Assembly: GCA_001599755.1 (NCBI GenBank)
Contig: BCHX01000005.1
Coordinates: 3,716,409 to 3,780,408, forward strand
From: Gliomastix tumulicola
Taxonomy: Eukaryota > Ascomycota > Sordariomycetes > Hypocreales > Bionectriaceae
Direction of reading: 5' to 3'
Length of the DNA stretch: 64,000 nt
The position numbers and the translations under genes are program-made. The notes beneath the pieces are model-generated. The model ran no database searches. It saw only the letters and a program-made list of their open reading frames with translations, and was not told where the DNA came from. Each line of letters begins with the position of its first letter. Positions within the stretch are counted from its first letter, which is position 1. This document shows, one piece after another, positions 45,909 through 56,698 of this stretch.

Positions 45909-47651
45909 ATGCTGGACTCGAATTCCCAGGGCCACAACGGCTCCAATGGAACAAATGGGACGAATGGCGTGAACGGACACCTCAGCACCGCCCCCTCCTG
46001 GCAGCAAGCCCACCCCAGGGCCACGCCGCAGATTTTTACCACGGACATCCTCGTCGTGGGCGGTGGATTGGGTGGCGTCGCAGCAGCCCTCGGAGCTCTC
46101 CGGAGAGGACGCCGTGTCTTCCTGACGGAGGAGTACGAGTGGCTCGGCGGGCAGCTCACGAGCCAGGCTGTGCCTCCCGATGAGCACAGCTGGGTCGAGC
46201 AGTTTGGCGTGACGCGGTCGTATCGGGCGCTGCGCGATGGCATTCGGCAGTATTACCGCGACAATTACCCGTTGACGGAGGAGGCGAGACGGCGGCCACA
46301 GCTGAATCCCGGTGCTGGGCACGTGAGCAAGCTGTGCCATGAGCCGCGCGTGGCGGTGGCTGTGATCGACACGATGCTCATGCCGTACATCGGGAGTGGG
46401 CGGCTGATTATCAAGAAGGGCGTGAAGCCGTTGGCGGCGCAGATGGATGAGCAGCAGCGGGTCGTCCAGTCGGTGCAGTTCCGTCGCGTTGACGCCAGAA
46501 GCACCGCCTTCACGGTCAATGCCAGCTATGTCATCGATGCCACCGAGCTAGGCGACCTTCTCCCCCTGACAAACACGCCCTACGTTACCGGCTTTGAATC
46601 CCGAAAGGACACGGGCGAGCCCAGCGCACCGGACGAAGCACAGCCGGACAACTCCCAGGCCGTCTCCATCTGCTTCGCCGTCGACCACATCGAGGGCGAG
46701 GACAACACCATCCCCAAGCCCCCCAACTACGATTTCTGGCGCAACCGACATCCAGAGTTCTGGGGAGCCCCCTTGCTCAGCTTGAAAGCGCCCCATCCGC
46801 GGACGCTCGAGATCGTGGAGCGCGAGTTCACGCCGAATCCCAACGATGACCCGGCGCTGGTGTTTGCCGACCAGCGACGATCGGGAGGGGACATGAATCT
46901 CTGGACGTTCAGACGCATCGCGGCCAAGGACAACTTCCGGCCGGGCGCGTACAAGTCCGACATCTGCCTCGTCAATTGGCCGATGATCGACTACTTCGAG
47001 AAGCCCATCATCGACGTCCCGGAGCACGAGTTCGACGAGAGGTTGAGCATCGCTGCGTCGCTGTCGTACAGCATGCTGTACTACCTGCAGACGGAGGTCA
47101 AGAGGGCGGACGGCTCCGGCTTCGGATATCCAGGTCTTCGTCTCCGCGGCGATGTCACAGGTACAGAGCACGGTCTTGCGATGGCGCCGTATATCCGCGA
47201 GTCTCGCCGTATCAAGGCCGTCACCACCGTGCTCGAGCAGCACCTCTCGCTCGATGTGCGCGGTTCAAAGGGAGCATTGCAGTATCCTGATAGCGTGGGC
47301 GTGGGTATGTACCGCATCGACCTGCATCCGTCCACGGGAGGAGATAACTACATCGACGTGGCATGCTGTCCGTTCCAGATTCCTCTCGGAGCGCTGATTC
47401 CCATCGATCGCCCGAATCTCCTCGCGGGCTGCAAGAACATCGGCACGACGCACATCACCAACGGGTGCTACCGGCTGCATCCCGTGGAGTGGAATATCGG
47501 CGAGGCGGCGGGTTTGCTGGCGGCATATTGCCTAGATGAGGGATTGACGCCGCACGAGGTACAGGGGAAGCCCGAGGTCTTTGCCGGGTTTGATAAGGTG
47601 CTCTCGCGCGAGGGCGTCGAGACGGCGTGGCCTGATGTGGCGGGATACTAA
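45909..47651 (+). CDS. FAD-dependent oxidoreductase (FAD_oxidored/PF12831-like)
   Basis: An intronless gene of 580 residues. After a low-complexity N-terminus (GHNGSNGTNGTNGVNG, about 8-23) comes a dinucleotide-binding fold: TTDILVVGGGLGGVAAALGA (about 44-63), the adenosine-ribose acid VFLTEE, and then EWLGGQLTSQAVPPDEH, a segment typical of FAD_oxidored proteins. ASYVIDATELGDLLPL is the second FAD-contacting strand. GCKNIGTTHITNGCYRLHPV then EWNIGEAAGLLAAY closes the FAD site near the C-terminus. The family oxidises or dehydrogenates small organic substrates, and the exact reaction is not readable from the sequence. There is no signal peptide, so it is probably cytosolic. It shares its upstream region with the Zn2Cys6 regulator. 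Confidence 0.92.
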   Translation: MLDSNSQGHNGSNGTNGTNGVNGHLSTAPSWQQAHPRATPQIFTTDILVVGGGLGGVAAALGALRRGRRVFLTEEYEWLGGQLTSQAVPPDEHSWVEQFGVTRSYRALRDGIRQYYRDNYPLTEEARRRPQLNPGAGHVSKLCHEPRVAVAVIDTMLMPYIGSGRLIIKKGVKPLAAQMDEQQRVVQSVQFRRVDARSTAFTVNASYVIDATELGDLLPLTNTPYVTGFESRKDTGEPSAPDEAQPDNSQAVSICFAVDHIEGEDNTIPKPPNYDFWRNRHPEFWGAPLLSLKAPHPRTLEIVEREFTPNPNDDPALVFADQRRSGGDMNLWTFRRIAAKDNFRPGAYKSDICLVNWPMIDYFEKPIIDVPEHEFDERLSIAASLSYSMLYYLQTEVKRADGSGFGYPGLRLRGDVTGTEHGLAMAPYIRESRRIKAVTTVLEQHLSLDVRGSKGALQYPDSVGVGMYRIDLHPSTGGDNYIDVACCPFQIPLGALIPIDRPNLLAGCKNIGTTHITNGCYRLHPVEWNIGEAAGLLAAYCLDEGLTPHEVQGKPEVFAGFDKVLSREGVETAWPDVAGY

Positions 47652-47969
47652 ATGAAAAGGATAGATAGACACGATTGTAGGACTGCTGCTTCGCCTGCTT
47701 TACGACATAATATGACCTGTTTGATACGTTAGATTGTGCCACCGGAAGATAGCCTGAAAGGCCGCTATCTAAGGTAGCACTCGACATGTATCAATGCACC
47801 TGCGTCTTGGTGTCTTGGTGTCTTGGTAGTACAGAGTAGCTGCATAAATGCCCGATTCTTCCGATCGGCAAACAACCCCGCCCTTCTTTGTGAATTCATC
47901 ATCTTATCTACACCTCAATCACATCCTCAAGGCGGCCATTTATCTCAATCCCGACACAGTCCATCCGTA
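47652..47969. other. Short intergenic region
   Basis: 318 bases between the FAD oxidoreductase stop and the GNAT start. No gene seen; a tandem cttggtgt repeat lies at about 47804-47826. Confidence 0.5.
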
Positions 47970-48848
47970 ATGGCGATCAAAGTCGCCGACATCACCGAGG
48001 CGGATATACCAGGCGCAGTGAAGGCCGTCCAGTGAGTCCGTCGCCGACAGAGGCTAGCTACCCCCTGTCATTCATCCATCAGCTCACGAGTCCAATTCCA
48101 TCAGGGCGGCTTTCGCCGGCGATCCCTACAACGTCTGGGTTTTCGATCACTCCAAGGTTCGTACATTGTCGCATTGCAATCATCATCCTTCCTCCTCCTA
48201 ATCCCCGCTAGTTCAATCCCCAGAGGAACCATGCCTCTCTCGCCCTCCGCATGCGCTGGGGCATGCGCAATGGCATCTTCCACGTCGCCAAGGAAGAGGG
48301 CAGTGATAAGGTACTTGGGGTGGCCATGTGGCTCCGTCCTCAGCCAGCAGACCAGGGCAGCACGTGGAACGACTGGTTCGAGCGCTGGCGACTGTGGTTC
48401 GGACAGGTTGGCATGAACCTCTGGCATGGACGTGGAGGCTTGAATGTCAAGGTATGCATGCTGTCCCATTTCATCCCTCACCCCCTTCCATCGCCCATGG
48501 CTAACGCTCGGGCAGAGGTACTACATCTGGAAGGATGCCCAGGCCAAGATCCAGTCGGAGCTGTGGACGGACCCCAAGGGCTACTACTTCCTCAACATCA
48601 TGGTCGTGCTGCCGGAGGCCCACGGTCAAGGGATCGGATCCCAGATGATGCAGGCTGTGACGGAGAGGGCCGACGCCGAAGGCATCAGGTGCTACCTCGA
48701 GTCCAGCAGGGACGTGCCCAACACGGCCATCTACGGGCGCTGGGGCTTCAAGCTGCAGAAGGAGATGATATGTGATGATGATGGGGATGCCATCAAGCTG
48801 TTCAGTATGATCAGAGAGCCGCACGCTGAGCCGGGAGACGGACGTTAA
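47970..48848 (+). CDS. GNAT-family N-acetyltransferase
   Basis: Four exons (47970-48031, 48105-48156, 48212-48451, 48516-48848) give 228 residues; introns of 73, 55 and 64 nt keep frame. The GNAT core is clear: the N-terminal strand-helix IKVADITEADIPGAVKAVQA followed by AFAGDPYNVWVF, the long inserted loop (RLWFGQVGMNLWHGRG), then the acetyl-CoA motif A: FLNIMVVLPEAHGQGIGSQM (Q/HGxGxG/A type), and motif B VPNTAIYGRWGFKLQKEM. Members of this fungal subgroup acetylate small amines, often in detoxification; the substrate is not determinable here. It is downstream of the FAD oxidoreductase on the same strand. Confidence 0.92.
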
Positions 48849-48957
48849 GGGTGGCAGAGGGGAGAAAGACGGGCACCTCCTAGAATGTGAATCCTATTAC
48901 TTGCAATACTCTGAACATGGGCTCTTAACCTCGTAGTATCAAATTACATAGAGTCTC

Positions 48958-51214
48958 TCAATTACTAAGGCGATTCAAGTCAAGAACCTCCCTCTTCCCG
49001 GCCTTTACGTCGGAGAAGAAGATGCTAAGGCTTCCGCCATCGAGCCGAGTCTCGGCGAGGTAATGGCTCGCATCAAGACAGTGCCTGCCTTTAGAAAAGC
49101 ACGCACTGCAAAGATCAAATCGTCCCTCGTGACAGACACTACATGAATAAAGGATATTCACCTCGCGCTTGCTGCAGCGGTCGCACGTATACCACCCGCT
49201 GTAGAGTTCTCTGTACCTGCGAAGCTCACTTTCCGAGCTATCACAGCTGTTGGCCGCCAAACCGCGGGGGAGAGATTGGCTCCTGTTCTTTTCAAACGGC
49301 TCGCTCTCGGGGGGGAACATTTGAAGTAAGCTCCACGCCGACTTTCTTTTGAAAGGGTCTTCGATCCGGCAGGCGGCGATCATGCCGTTCATGTAGCCCG
49401 GTACATCACCACCGAGGGATGGGAGACACCGTGTGCCGAGATTGCTGCCATCCTCCCCGGCGTCTCGGTAATAGTTGGCCTTACTTGAAGCTATGAGCCA
49501 TAACGTCAAGCCTAGCTGGAAAATGTCTGTGTGCGGCGTCGAAGGCAAGGTGCCATTCTCCCCCTGTGACACTGCCATCTCCTGGTGCTCGGGCGCCACC
49601 CCGATGTATTCGCCCTTGGAGAACATATAGAACCGTCGAAAGCTGTACATGACAAAGCCATCGTCCTCGTCAATGCAAAACCCGGAGAATCGCGCACCAC
49701 CTAGAAATCCAACGACCAGCCCTTCGGCGTGGGCAGACGCAACAGCCCGCACGACACCCCGACACCACCTTTCCCGCCGTTCCCACGATATGGGCGCCAG
49801 ACGCCGCTTCGATAGAGAGGGCATCTGCGTGAGTAGGAAGCCCCTTGGCGGCAATCTGACGAGGAAGCCCCTCATGATGCCGTCATCCCTCCCGGTGACC
49901 GCACCGACGAGCTGGCAGATGCCGGGCCTTCCCCGTAGACGGTGGAGGCTCTTCAGCTGGTAGAGGAGCGAGTCGTTTGTCTCCGCATCCATCGTGAATC
50001 GGAAGTCCAGCATCCATTCTGACTGGTACTGTGACAAGAAGAAGAACCCCCCGGGGCGTTCGGGGAGGGGGATCTGTGCCACGTGTGTCTCCGGGATGAA
50101 TGGGCAGTTGGCGTGGTAGAACACGCTCGTTGCCTCCTGCAAATGCTCTGTCACGCTCCTTTCGGTTTGTGGTGGTGGAGAAAGCTTGACGAGAGCCGCG
50201 GAGGCAGGTGTAGACTGGTGGTTCATGAAATGGCCTCCGACGTAGAGGCGAAGATACATATTTGGCCTCGGATCCTCCTGCGCTTCCATGAATCGGAGGA
50301 GCTCGCGCGTGATAGGGACCAGCGGTTTGCGGTGGTGCACCCTCAAGGGGGAGAGTCTTTCAATCTCGAAGAGTGACGCCTCGATACTGATCGTGACGGT
50401 CAAGCTGATCCGGGTCCAGCGCCGCCCTGCCGTGCGGTAGAACATGGTGTAGAGGTTGGTCGTGGAATACTCAGACATGCTCAGCTGGATCGCACTATCC
50501 GAAAACAGAGTGGGAGATGCCTCGTCGATGGTGTACAGTTCAGGCATGAACTCAGCCGACAGCTCGAAGAGACTGGCTGGAGAGGCAGGCCGTTCGCTGT
50601 CTTCTGGCGCATCTGGATCGCCGTGGTCATTCTCGCCCCTGTTTCCCGCCGTCTTCCCATCGGTATCATCACGAATACTACTGTCTGCGAGCAGGTTTGA
50701 CGGGCGTACGAGAGATCCCGCTACCACCGTTCGAGATGACTGCGGGATGGGATTGATGCTGCAGGCCAGGAGCAAGCTAATCTGAAGCTCTCGGAGTTCT
50801 GCATTGGCAGCAGCAAACTTGTCCCTGCTCCTCAGCCACGTCACGCCCCGTTTGGACATGGAGCGATCCCCTTGTCTCGGGAGGTCAAGTTCGAGAAGCT
50901 GGCTGGCGTTGCCGAGGACTCGTTCGGCCTTGCGCAATACACCCTTCATCGCGCCGCCTGGAGGCAGACCCTGCACCACATGGGGGAGGTCTTGGAGGAC
51001 TTGTTGAATGATGTCTGCTTGCTCCTACCGCGGCATGGTTTGTTAGTTTGGCATGCCCAGTGAAAGAAGTACGAGCGCCGATAATCACAAGGCCCCGTAC
51101 CTGTAGAAGTTGCACTTCATTCGGAGCCCGTCGTATGTCTTCGATTGTCTTGAGCGTCTGTGCGATGCAGTTTGATAGTGAAAGGACGCTATTGAGGCCT
51201 AAAATATCTGCCAT
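48958..51214 (-). CDS. Pseudokinase-like protein with NLR-type N-terminus and ZZ zinc finger
   Basis: Two exons (51214-51101, 51024-48958; 76-nt intron, VQLLQ/EQADIIQQ) give 726 residues. The first ~125 residues are helical and resemble N-terminal domains of fungal incompatibility proteins (LGLNSVLSLSNCIAQTLKTI, QVLQDLPHVVQGLPPGGAMK). Residues about 300-590 have a protein-kinase layout: AVASAHAEGLVVGFL at the catalytic-loop position has lost HRD, and CIDEDDGFVMYSF at the DFG position has lost DFG, while the C-lobe segment TPHTDIFQLGLTLWLIAS looks normal. It is therefore predicted to be a pseudokinase. A ZZ-type finger closes the protein (about 645-690): CDRCSKREVNILYSCSVC then HEGRFDLCSACFSKGRHC. 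ZZ fingers bind protein N-termini or histone tails. A role in signalling of non-self recognition is inferred. Confidence 0.8.
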
Positions 51215-53230
51215 GGCGTCCGTGGCGGCGCTGCACGAGCTGTGTAGGTGCGATTTGTAGGCTCAAAAACTGTCTATCAATATGGATGGGAAGGATGGTG
51301 CATTCTCTGAACTGAGGTACGACTACGAGGGACGGGGGATAAATGCGGGCAGTCGAGGCTCGTCAAGGCAGACTGGTGCGCGCCCGTGCCGTGTGATTTT
51401 ACGTGTGTAGCATCGGGAGTTAACCTACTCGAGGCTTTTTATCAGGCACGTCGATCACGGGCTTTACACGTGTGACAGACAGCCAGCCAGAATCATCAGG
51501 TTCGATGGCTGTTACAGTCTTCCCAAAGCTTTTCCAGTTACTCGAGCATTCTTCCTGGCAGATTCATGAGGGCGAGGCGGGATGAGACAAGCCATAGACT
51601 GCCTCGTAATGATCCGAAATGGATATGACCTCCAATCATTGTCTACTTCCTGGCGTGGGATGCCCGAAATCCCCAAAGAGCTTTAGCACACCCTGTGGCA
51701 GCAGCGCACGGGCTGTGGCGTGGCCAAATGGACGGTTGGAGGTGTGGATGACCCTCACCGCGAGGAGCAAAGCAGGGCACTCTCAATTATCTTTGTGTCA
51801 ATTTCAATGGATTGGTCGAGAAATAATAGCTCTAAAATGTGCAGAAATGTGCAGAAATGGAGCGCTGTCTGGCCGCCTCTCGGGGGTTCCAGGCCTTCGC
51901 TAATCACCGTGGCACGGAAGCCAACGTATAGGCTACCCAGGGTCACCATGAATGATCTGGTGACCGAGTAATAATCTAAAAACGTGCGTCCGGGGGCGTC
52001 CCTCCTGTGGATGCCATATGCAGGCTGACAAGTGTTGCCAATGGTCTGCAATGGTTGCCCTGTACACGTGCAGCACGGTGATTCGCCGACTGCCAAAAAA
52101 GTGAGGCGGGCAGCCAGGCGTATTGAGTGATCTGCAATCTCGACCTTGGTCCTGCTGCCATTTTGAAGGCCGCCCGTAGCAAGTGTGTGAGCGGGCGCAT
52201 GATTGCCTTGTGTGTTGACCCATGGTCACCTTTGGTACGACTAAGTAATGTTGGATGCTGACGTGCCAGGGCTGCTCTTCGGGAGGAAATCAGCGCTCTC
52301 GGGCGTCCACGATCCATAAGCATTTGAACCTGAGCTGTGGATGCACTGTCACCCTCCCCCGCATCACTGAACAGTCCATGCTGAAGTTCGCTGACATGGG
52401 CGAGAGACGGTTCCACATCGATAATGACATGTGAAGGCAATTGGGAGGCTTGCTTTGATGTAAAATGTGAAGAAAACAGCTATACTACAGCATCACGGTG
52501 TTGTTGCTCTCGTTTCTTGCGCGCTGTGCGCCCCTATGATGCCCGCGGCAGTGCCAGAGCTGGCTGACGCTGGCGACTGCAGCCACCCATCCGGGGTCAT
52601 CATGAGTGGTACCACCAGCGGTTGCAAAGCGACGGCGCTGCAACTGAGATGCAGGCTTTTGAGTGTGCGCTATGGGGACTGCCAACAGAGCGCGTTCTCC
52701 GTACTCTGGAACATGGTTGGGCAGCAGATGAGAAAATGGTGGGCTGCAGGCGATTGAAGAGTGGCATTCAACCCACCCACACTCACTGACACTCAACAGT
52801 AGCATATCAAGATAAGAATACAGATGATCTCCCGTCTTATTGGACGGCAATCTCACCATCTCCCCTCACGGGGTCGTCACAACCGTCGGTTCGACCCCCA
52901 GACCTCTTCTATCATGCTCCGATTGCCATTCTCCCCGTGATACTTACCCGTATACCGAGACCTATATACTACCTGTTCGTTGGGGATGATTCACGCATTC
53001 CACCAGCCTCTATGACGCTCGAAGATGACCATTCCCAGCGGTCTGTCTCAGAGCGCGATACCACCTTTCCCCGCTCTCTCGCAGCGTAAGTTCGGCCTCC
53101 CACAGGATGACGATGGTGATTAAATCACTCGCAACATGACCTTCACCTTCGAATCCCCCCCCTCCTCCATGCTCATCGTACACCATCATACTAGGCGGAC
53201 AGAACCCTGCCACTCGACCCTCACGAGGCC
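51215..53230. other. Gene-free interval
   Basis: About 2.0 kb between divergent genes. Several short frames exist, but they lack in-frame ATGs, splice support or recognisable composition. No tRNA or repeat found. Confidence 0.5.
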
Positions 53231-55214
53231 ATGGATCCCACGTTGGCGGTGGCATGCGCTGAGAGTATCGCCTTCCTCTATGTCTTGCACAAGGTTCCCC
53301 AGCAGCCATCTGTCAATCCGATCCCGAACTCCCAGCTGCAACAGTCAGATGGTCACCTTCTTCCATTCGAGAAGGAGCGCCACCTGGCCAGCATATTGGC
53401 CTTTCTATCGTACACGAAGACTGACGTCAACCGGATCCCCGCTCTGTACGTGAGGGAGAACCAACAAGATATGAGATTAGAAGTCATTCTGGCAGTGAAC
53501 GAGGGGGAGTATCGAAGTGGAAAGCAAGTGCGAGAAGATATGAAGGCCTCTCTGGAGTCGATATCTGCAGCGCTGACGGTGTCTCTTGAAGGTAGGTAGG
53601 TGATGGCGCTGAAGCTCGTTCAGGTACAAAGCTCATACATATATTTTTTTCAACGGAGCAGAGAGAAATGACGACGCCGTATTTTCGCAGATAGTGTCAG
53701 GATGCTCTCGGCGCATTAAAGAACGCATGCGACTTGTTTCCACCCGAAACGTGCGCGAGCCCCTGAAGAAGCTGCTCCAACGAACCATGGACTCGTTGGC
53801 GAAGCCTGCTCCTGGGTTTTCCGGGAAGACCCGAACCCTGATTCGAGCCCTAGATGCGTGGTCGGGACATCAGACAGATGCAAGGCTGGAGGAGGTGGTC
53901 CAGCGGGTATTCGAAGTCGGACAGCTGAAAGGTCTGCAGCAGCTCATCAAGACTATTCCTGACCGGAACCTCGATCCTTCCTCGCGAGCGAACCTGCTGA
54001 ACATCATCGGCAAGGTATCTCGGTACAGGGAGGCAGCTAGGATACTATACCGGATGGCTAAGAAGTTTCCAATAGCTCGGCGGTACAAGATAGTCCCAAT
54101 CAGCCTGCCTGAAAATTCCTTCCGACGATCTTCAACAACCTTACCATCAACGCCGCCACCGCCGACTCTAGCGTCAGTTCTGGCTCGCATGAGAGGAGCG
54201 AGCAGCCAGTCAGCTAGAAGAAGAGCAAGGGCTATGATCACCCAAGTCTGCAGACTACTTGGCAAGTCGGAGCAAGAGGCCAATGAGAAGTTCATCTCTC
54301 ATCGAACTCAGATCCTCCAAGAGGCCAAGATCCACGCTGAGGTCCAGCTCGCCCACCACTACGACACGCAACACATGCACCACCCACGTCCAAGGGTGAT
54401 TTGCTCTAGCAAGGATGCGTGCTATCTCTGCAATGTGTTCATTCTGTTGCATGGAAAGTTTCACATACCAAAATCCCATGGAAGGCTGTATTCGGGTTGG
54501 CGGGCCCAGGCAATGACGGCAACCTCGGTCGGCATGGATGCCCTGGTGAAGAGGTTGGAGGATCAAGTACAGGAGAGTATCATTACCATGCTGGCCCGAC
54601 GACAGAGGATATTCTATCCCGATCCTAACGAGAGTACGCTTCTGACGATTCCGTACTCGATATCAACGGAAGAAGGCTCTGGATCATCCGAGACCATAAG
54701 GCCACCCGGGGGTCAATCTTCTCTGTCTCAGAGCCACAGGTCTACTATCTCATTAGAGCAAGCCCGACAGACAGACGCCACTGAAACCATCCCCCAGGTT
54801 GAGACAACTGTCATGGTCGAGCCTGTCGAAGAGGAAGATCCAGCCATAGGAGATGACGGGGCAGAAAAACCCATGAACCCGCCTTCCGAGGTTCTCATCC
54901 AAGATCAAACAGTCACATGCGAACTACAGGCCAACGGGGCCCCTCAAAGGTATCGCGCCTGGCCCCTAAGTCTCGAAGTCGAGTATACAGTTGGTCCTGG
55001 AGGGCCTCTTGGAGGGGGTTCGGACACGGCTAAGGTGAAGTACTCGCTTTCCTGGCTCAGCGACCAAGACAAAGCTCAAATTGGACAGAGTAAAGACGCA
55101 AAGATCATCGAAGGGGATAATATTCAGGATCAAATACAGTTGGAGCCTCAAGACTTGAGAAATTTATATATATCGGTGGGAAAGACGGTCCTCAAATTTG
55201 AAGAGCTGCAGTAG
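53231..55214 (+). CDS. OTT_1508-like deaminase-domain protein
   Basis: Two exons (53231-53591, 53662-55214; 70-nt intron, SLE/ERNDDAVF) give 637 residues. The N-terminal ~300 residues are helical, ending in a basic segment with many Arg/Lys. The deaminase core lies at about 330-420: the zinc-binding His-Ala-Glu in IHAEVQLAHHYDTQH and the Cys pair in SSKDACYLCNVFILLHGKF, followed by IPKSHGRLYSGWRAQ. This arrangement matches the fungal OTT_1508-like deaminase family of the cytidine-deaminase superfamily, whose members have been proposed to act on nucleic acids. The C-terminal ~200 residues are acidic and probably disordered, ending in a small beta-rich piece. The substrate (DNA, RNA or free base) is unknown. 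All expected metal ligands are present, so it should be active. Confidence 0.82.
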
Positions 55215-55457
55215 GCACTACATCCTCTCGTCAGCGTGCTGGAGTGCCTCGGCGGCGTGAAAACTAGTGAACTGGGGATCGGCCGGTGGCTGGAGAAGAA
55301 ATGGCCATGGATGGAGACGTGAATCACATTGCTGGAGAGACTAGATAGAAATAGACGAGTACTCTTCGTCTTGGGCGTGGTATCGACTCTCCTCCTCTAA
55401 TAACATAGTCATGTATCGCAGCATGCCTCAATCTAACAATGCGTCGCGCTCAGCCCT

Positions 55458-56698
55458 TTATTGCCTATCGCTTGCCCCATGGCCAGGTGTAGACCCTTGC
55501 ACCTCGTATGGAAGAGGGTGCTGCTCGCTCGTAGCCCATCCCTGAGCATGCATCCCCGTCGGCATCTCTGCCTGGAAGGGTTGGAATGTCGGCGCGGGCT
55601 GTTGGGGGTACTCGTGCTGTTGGGGATACTGAGGGTCCCACGTCCTGTACACCGGCTGCTCGACGCCGACCACGTCTGGGCTGTGGTAGCTCTTATGGGG
55701 CGAGCTCGGGTAGGAGTTGTGAGCGGCGTTGATGCTGTCGAGGGGCGGAGGCGTCGTCCAGGCGACTGACGATGTCGGCGGCGGCGGCTGGTGCGACAGA
55801 TGCGACTCCCTGACCTCCTGCGGCTCCTCGCCTGCCGCTGCCTTCTTCTTGCCGATGCGCATGCCGATGAAGATGGCCGCGGCGATGAGGGCCAGACCCG
55901 CTACGCCGCCCACTGTTGCTCCCACAATGACGCCCGTGCTGGTGCCTCCGCTGCCGCTATCCTCGTCCGGGTCCTCTTCCGCAAGTGTCTCTGTCGGTCC
56001 TGGGAGCGAGGTGTCCGTGGGCAATGGTTCAGGCGTCGGTGATTCCGTCTCTGAGGTTGATATTGCTGGAGCACGACAAATATATCAGCACAAACATACA
56101 TCCTCTGTAGCGGAAGGGACCGTGATCTCCTTACCCTGTGTCAGTAAAGCGTCGGGAACCGCCCAGAACAGCGTGCTGACTTCGACATCGGTGTCTATGC
56201 CCTTGAGGTTGGTGATGCAGTCGTAGAGCGTCGACGTGGAGCCCTCGCCGGGCCATTCGTCGACGATGTTCAGCTTGGTGCAGCCTCCCGTGCTATGTCA
56301 AACATGTCAGTGATAGGCATAATGGCCTGTCGACAATGCTGCTTCGCGTACCATACTAAGCTCGACGTCCTGGTGGCATTGGCGATGTGCGTCGTGACGT
56401 AGAACAGCACGTCGTTCCGGCAGGACACAGGCTGGATCCAGTTGTCGGGGCCATCGCAGAACATCAACGGCTCGGTCGAGTCCTCCCATATTTCGTAATC
56501 CTCGAGGGCGCACTCAACCGTCGTCACTGCGTCAAGATGTCAGTAGGGGGCAATTTCGCGATTTTCAGTGCGCGCCCAGGACCATTACGTACGGGGAGCA
56601 TCCTCCTCCGCGATGTAGCCGATTCTCTGGGAGAAGGCCGGCGTGACACAGAGGAGCACGGCCAGGAAATGGCCCAGCGCCCTTCCACAGAACGTCAT
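55458..56698 (-). CDS. Single-pass cell-surface protein with a Pro/Gln-rich cytosolic tail
   Basis: Four exons (56698-56593, 56526-56352, 56292-56135, 56065-55458) give 348 residues. A signal peptide (LGHFLAVLLCVTPAFSQ) is followed by a Cys-containing extracellular domain (VECALEDYEIWEDS, FCDGPDNWIQPVSC, CTGGCTKLNIVDEW, TLYDCITNL) and a Ser/Thr/Pro/acidic stalk. One membrane span follows (VIVGATVGGVAGLALIAAAI), then a basic stop-transfer RIGKKK and a ~110-residue Pro/Gln/Tyr-rich cytosolic tail. The layout recalls fungal wall-stress or Mid2/WSC-like sensors, but there is no recognisable WSC domain. The third donor is the least certain: I chose gtacgc at 56351 because it gives a Cys and an open frame (SLVCTGGC). 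A donor at the preceding gtatgg would be out of frame. Confidence 0.75.

Noticed and set aside
52467..52757. Small Cys-containing protein with a signal-peptide-like start
   Set aside because: The frame opens with GTG, with no ATG at that position, so the apparent secretion signal is an artefact.
52870..52905. tRNA T-arm-like sequence (ggttcgaccccc)
   Set aside because: No pairing T-stem and no anticodon or acceptor arm in the right spacing.
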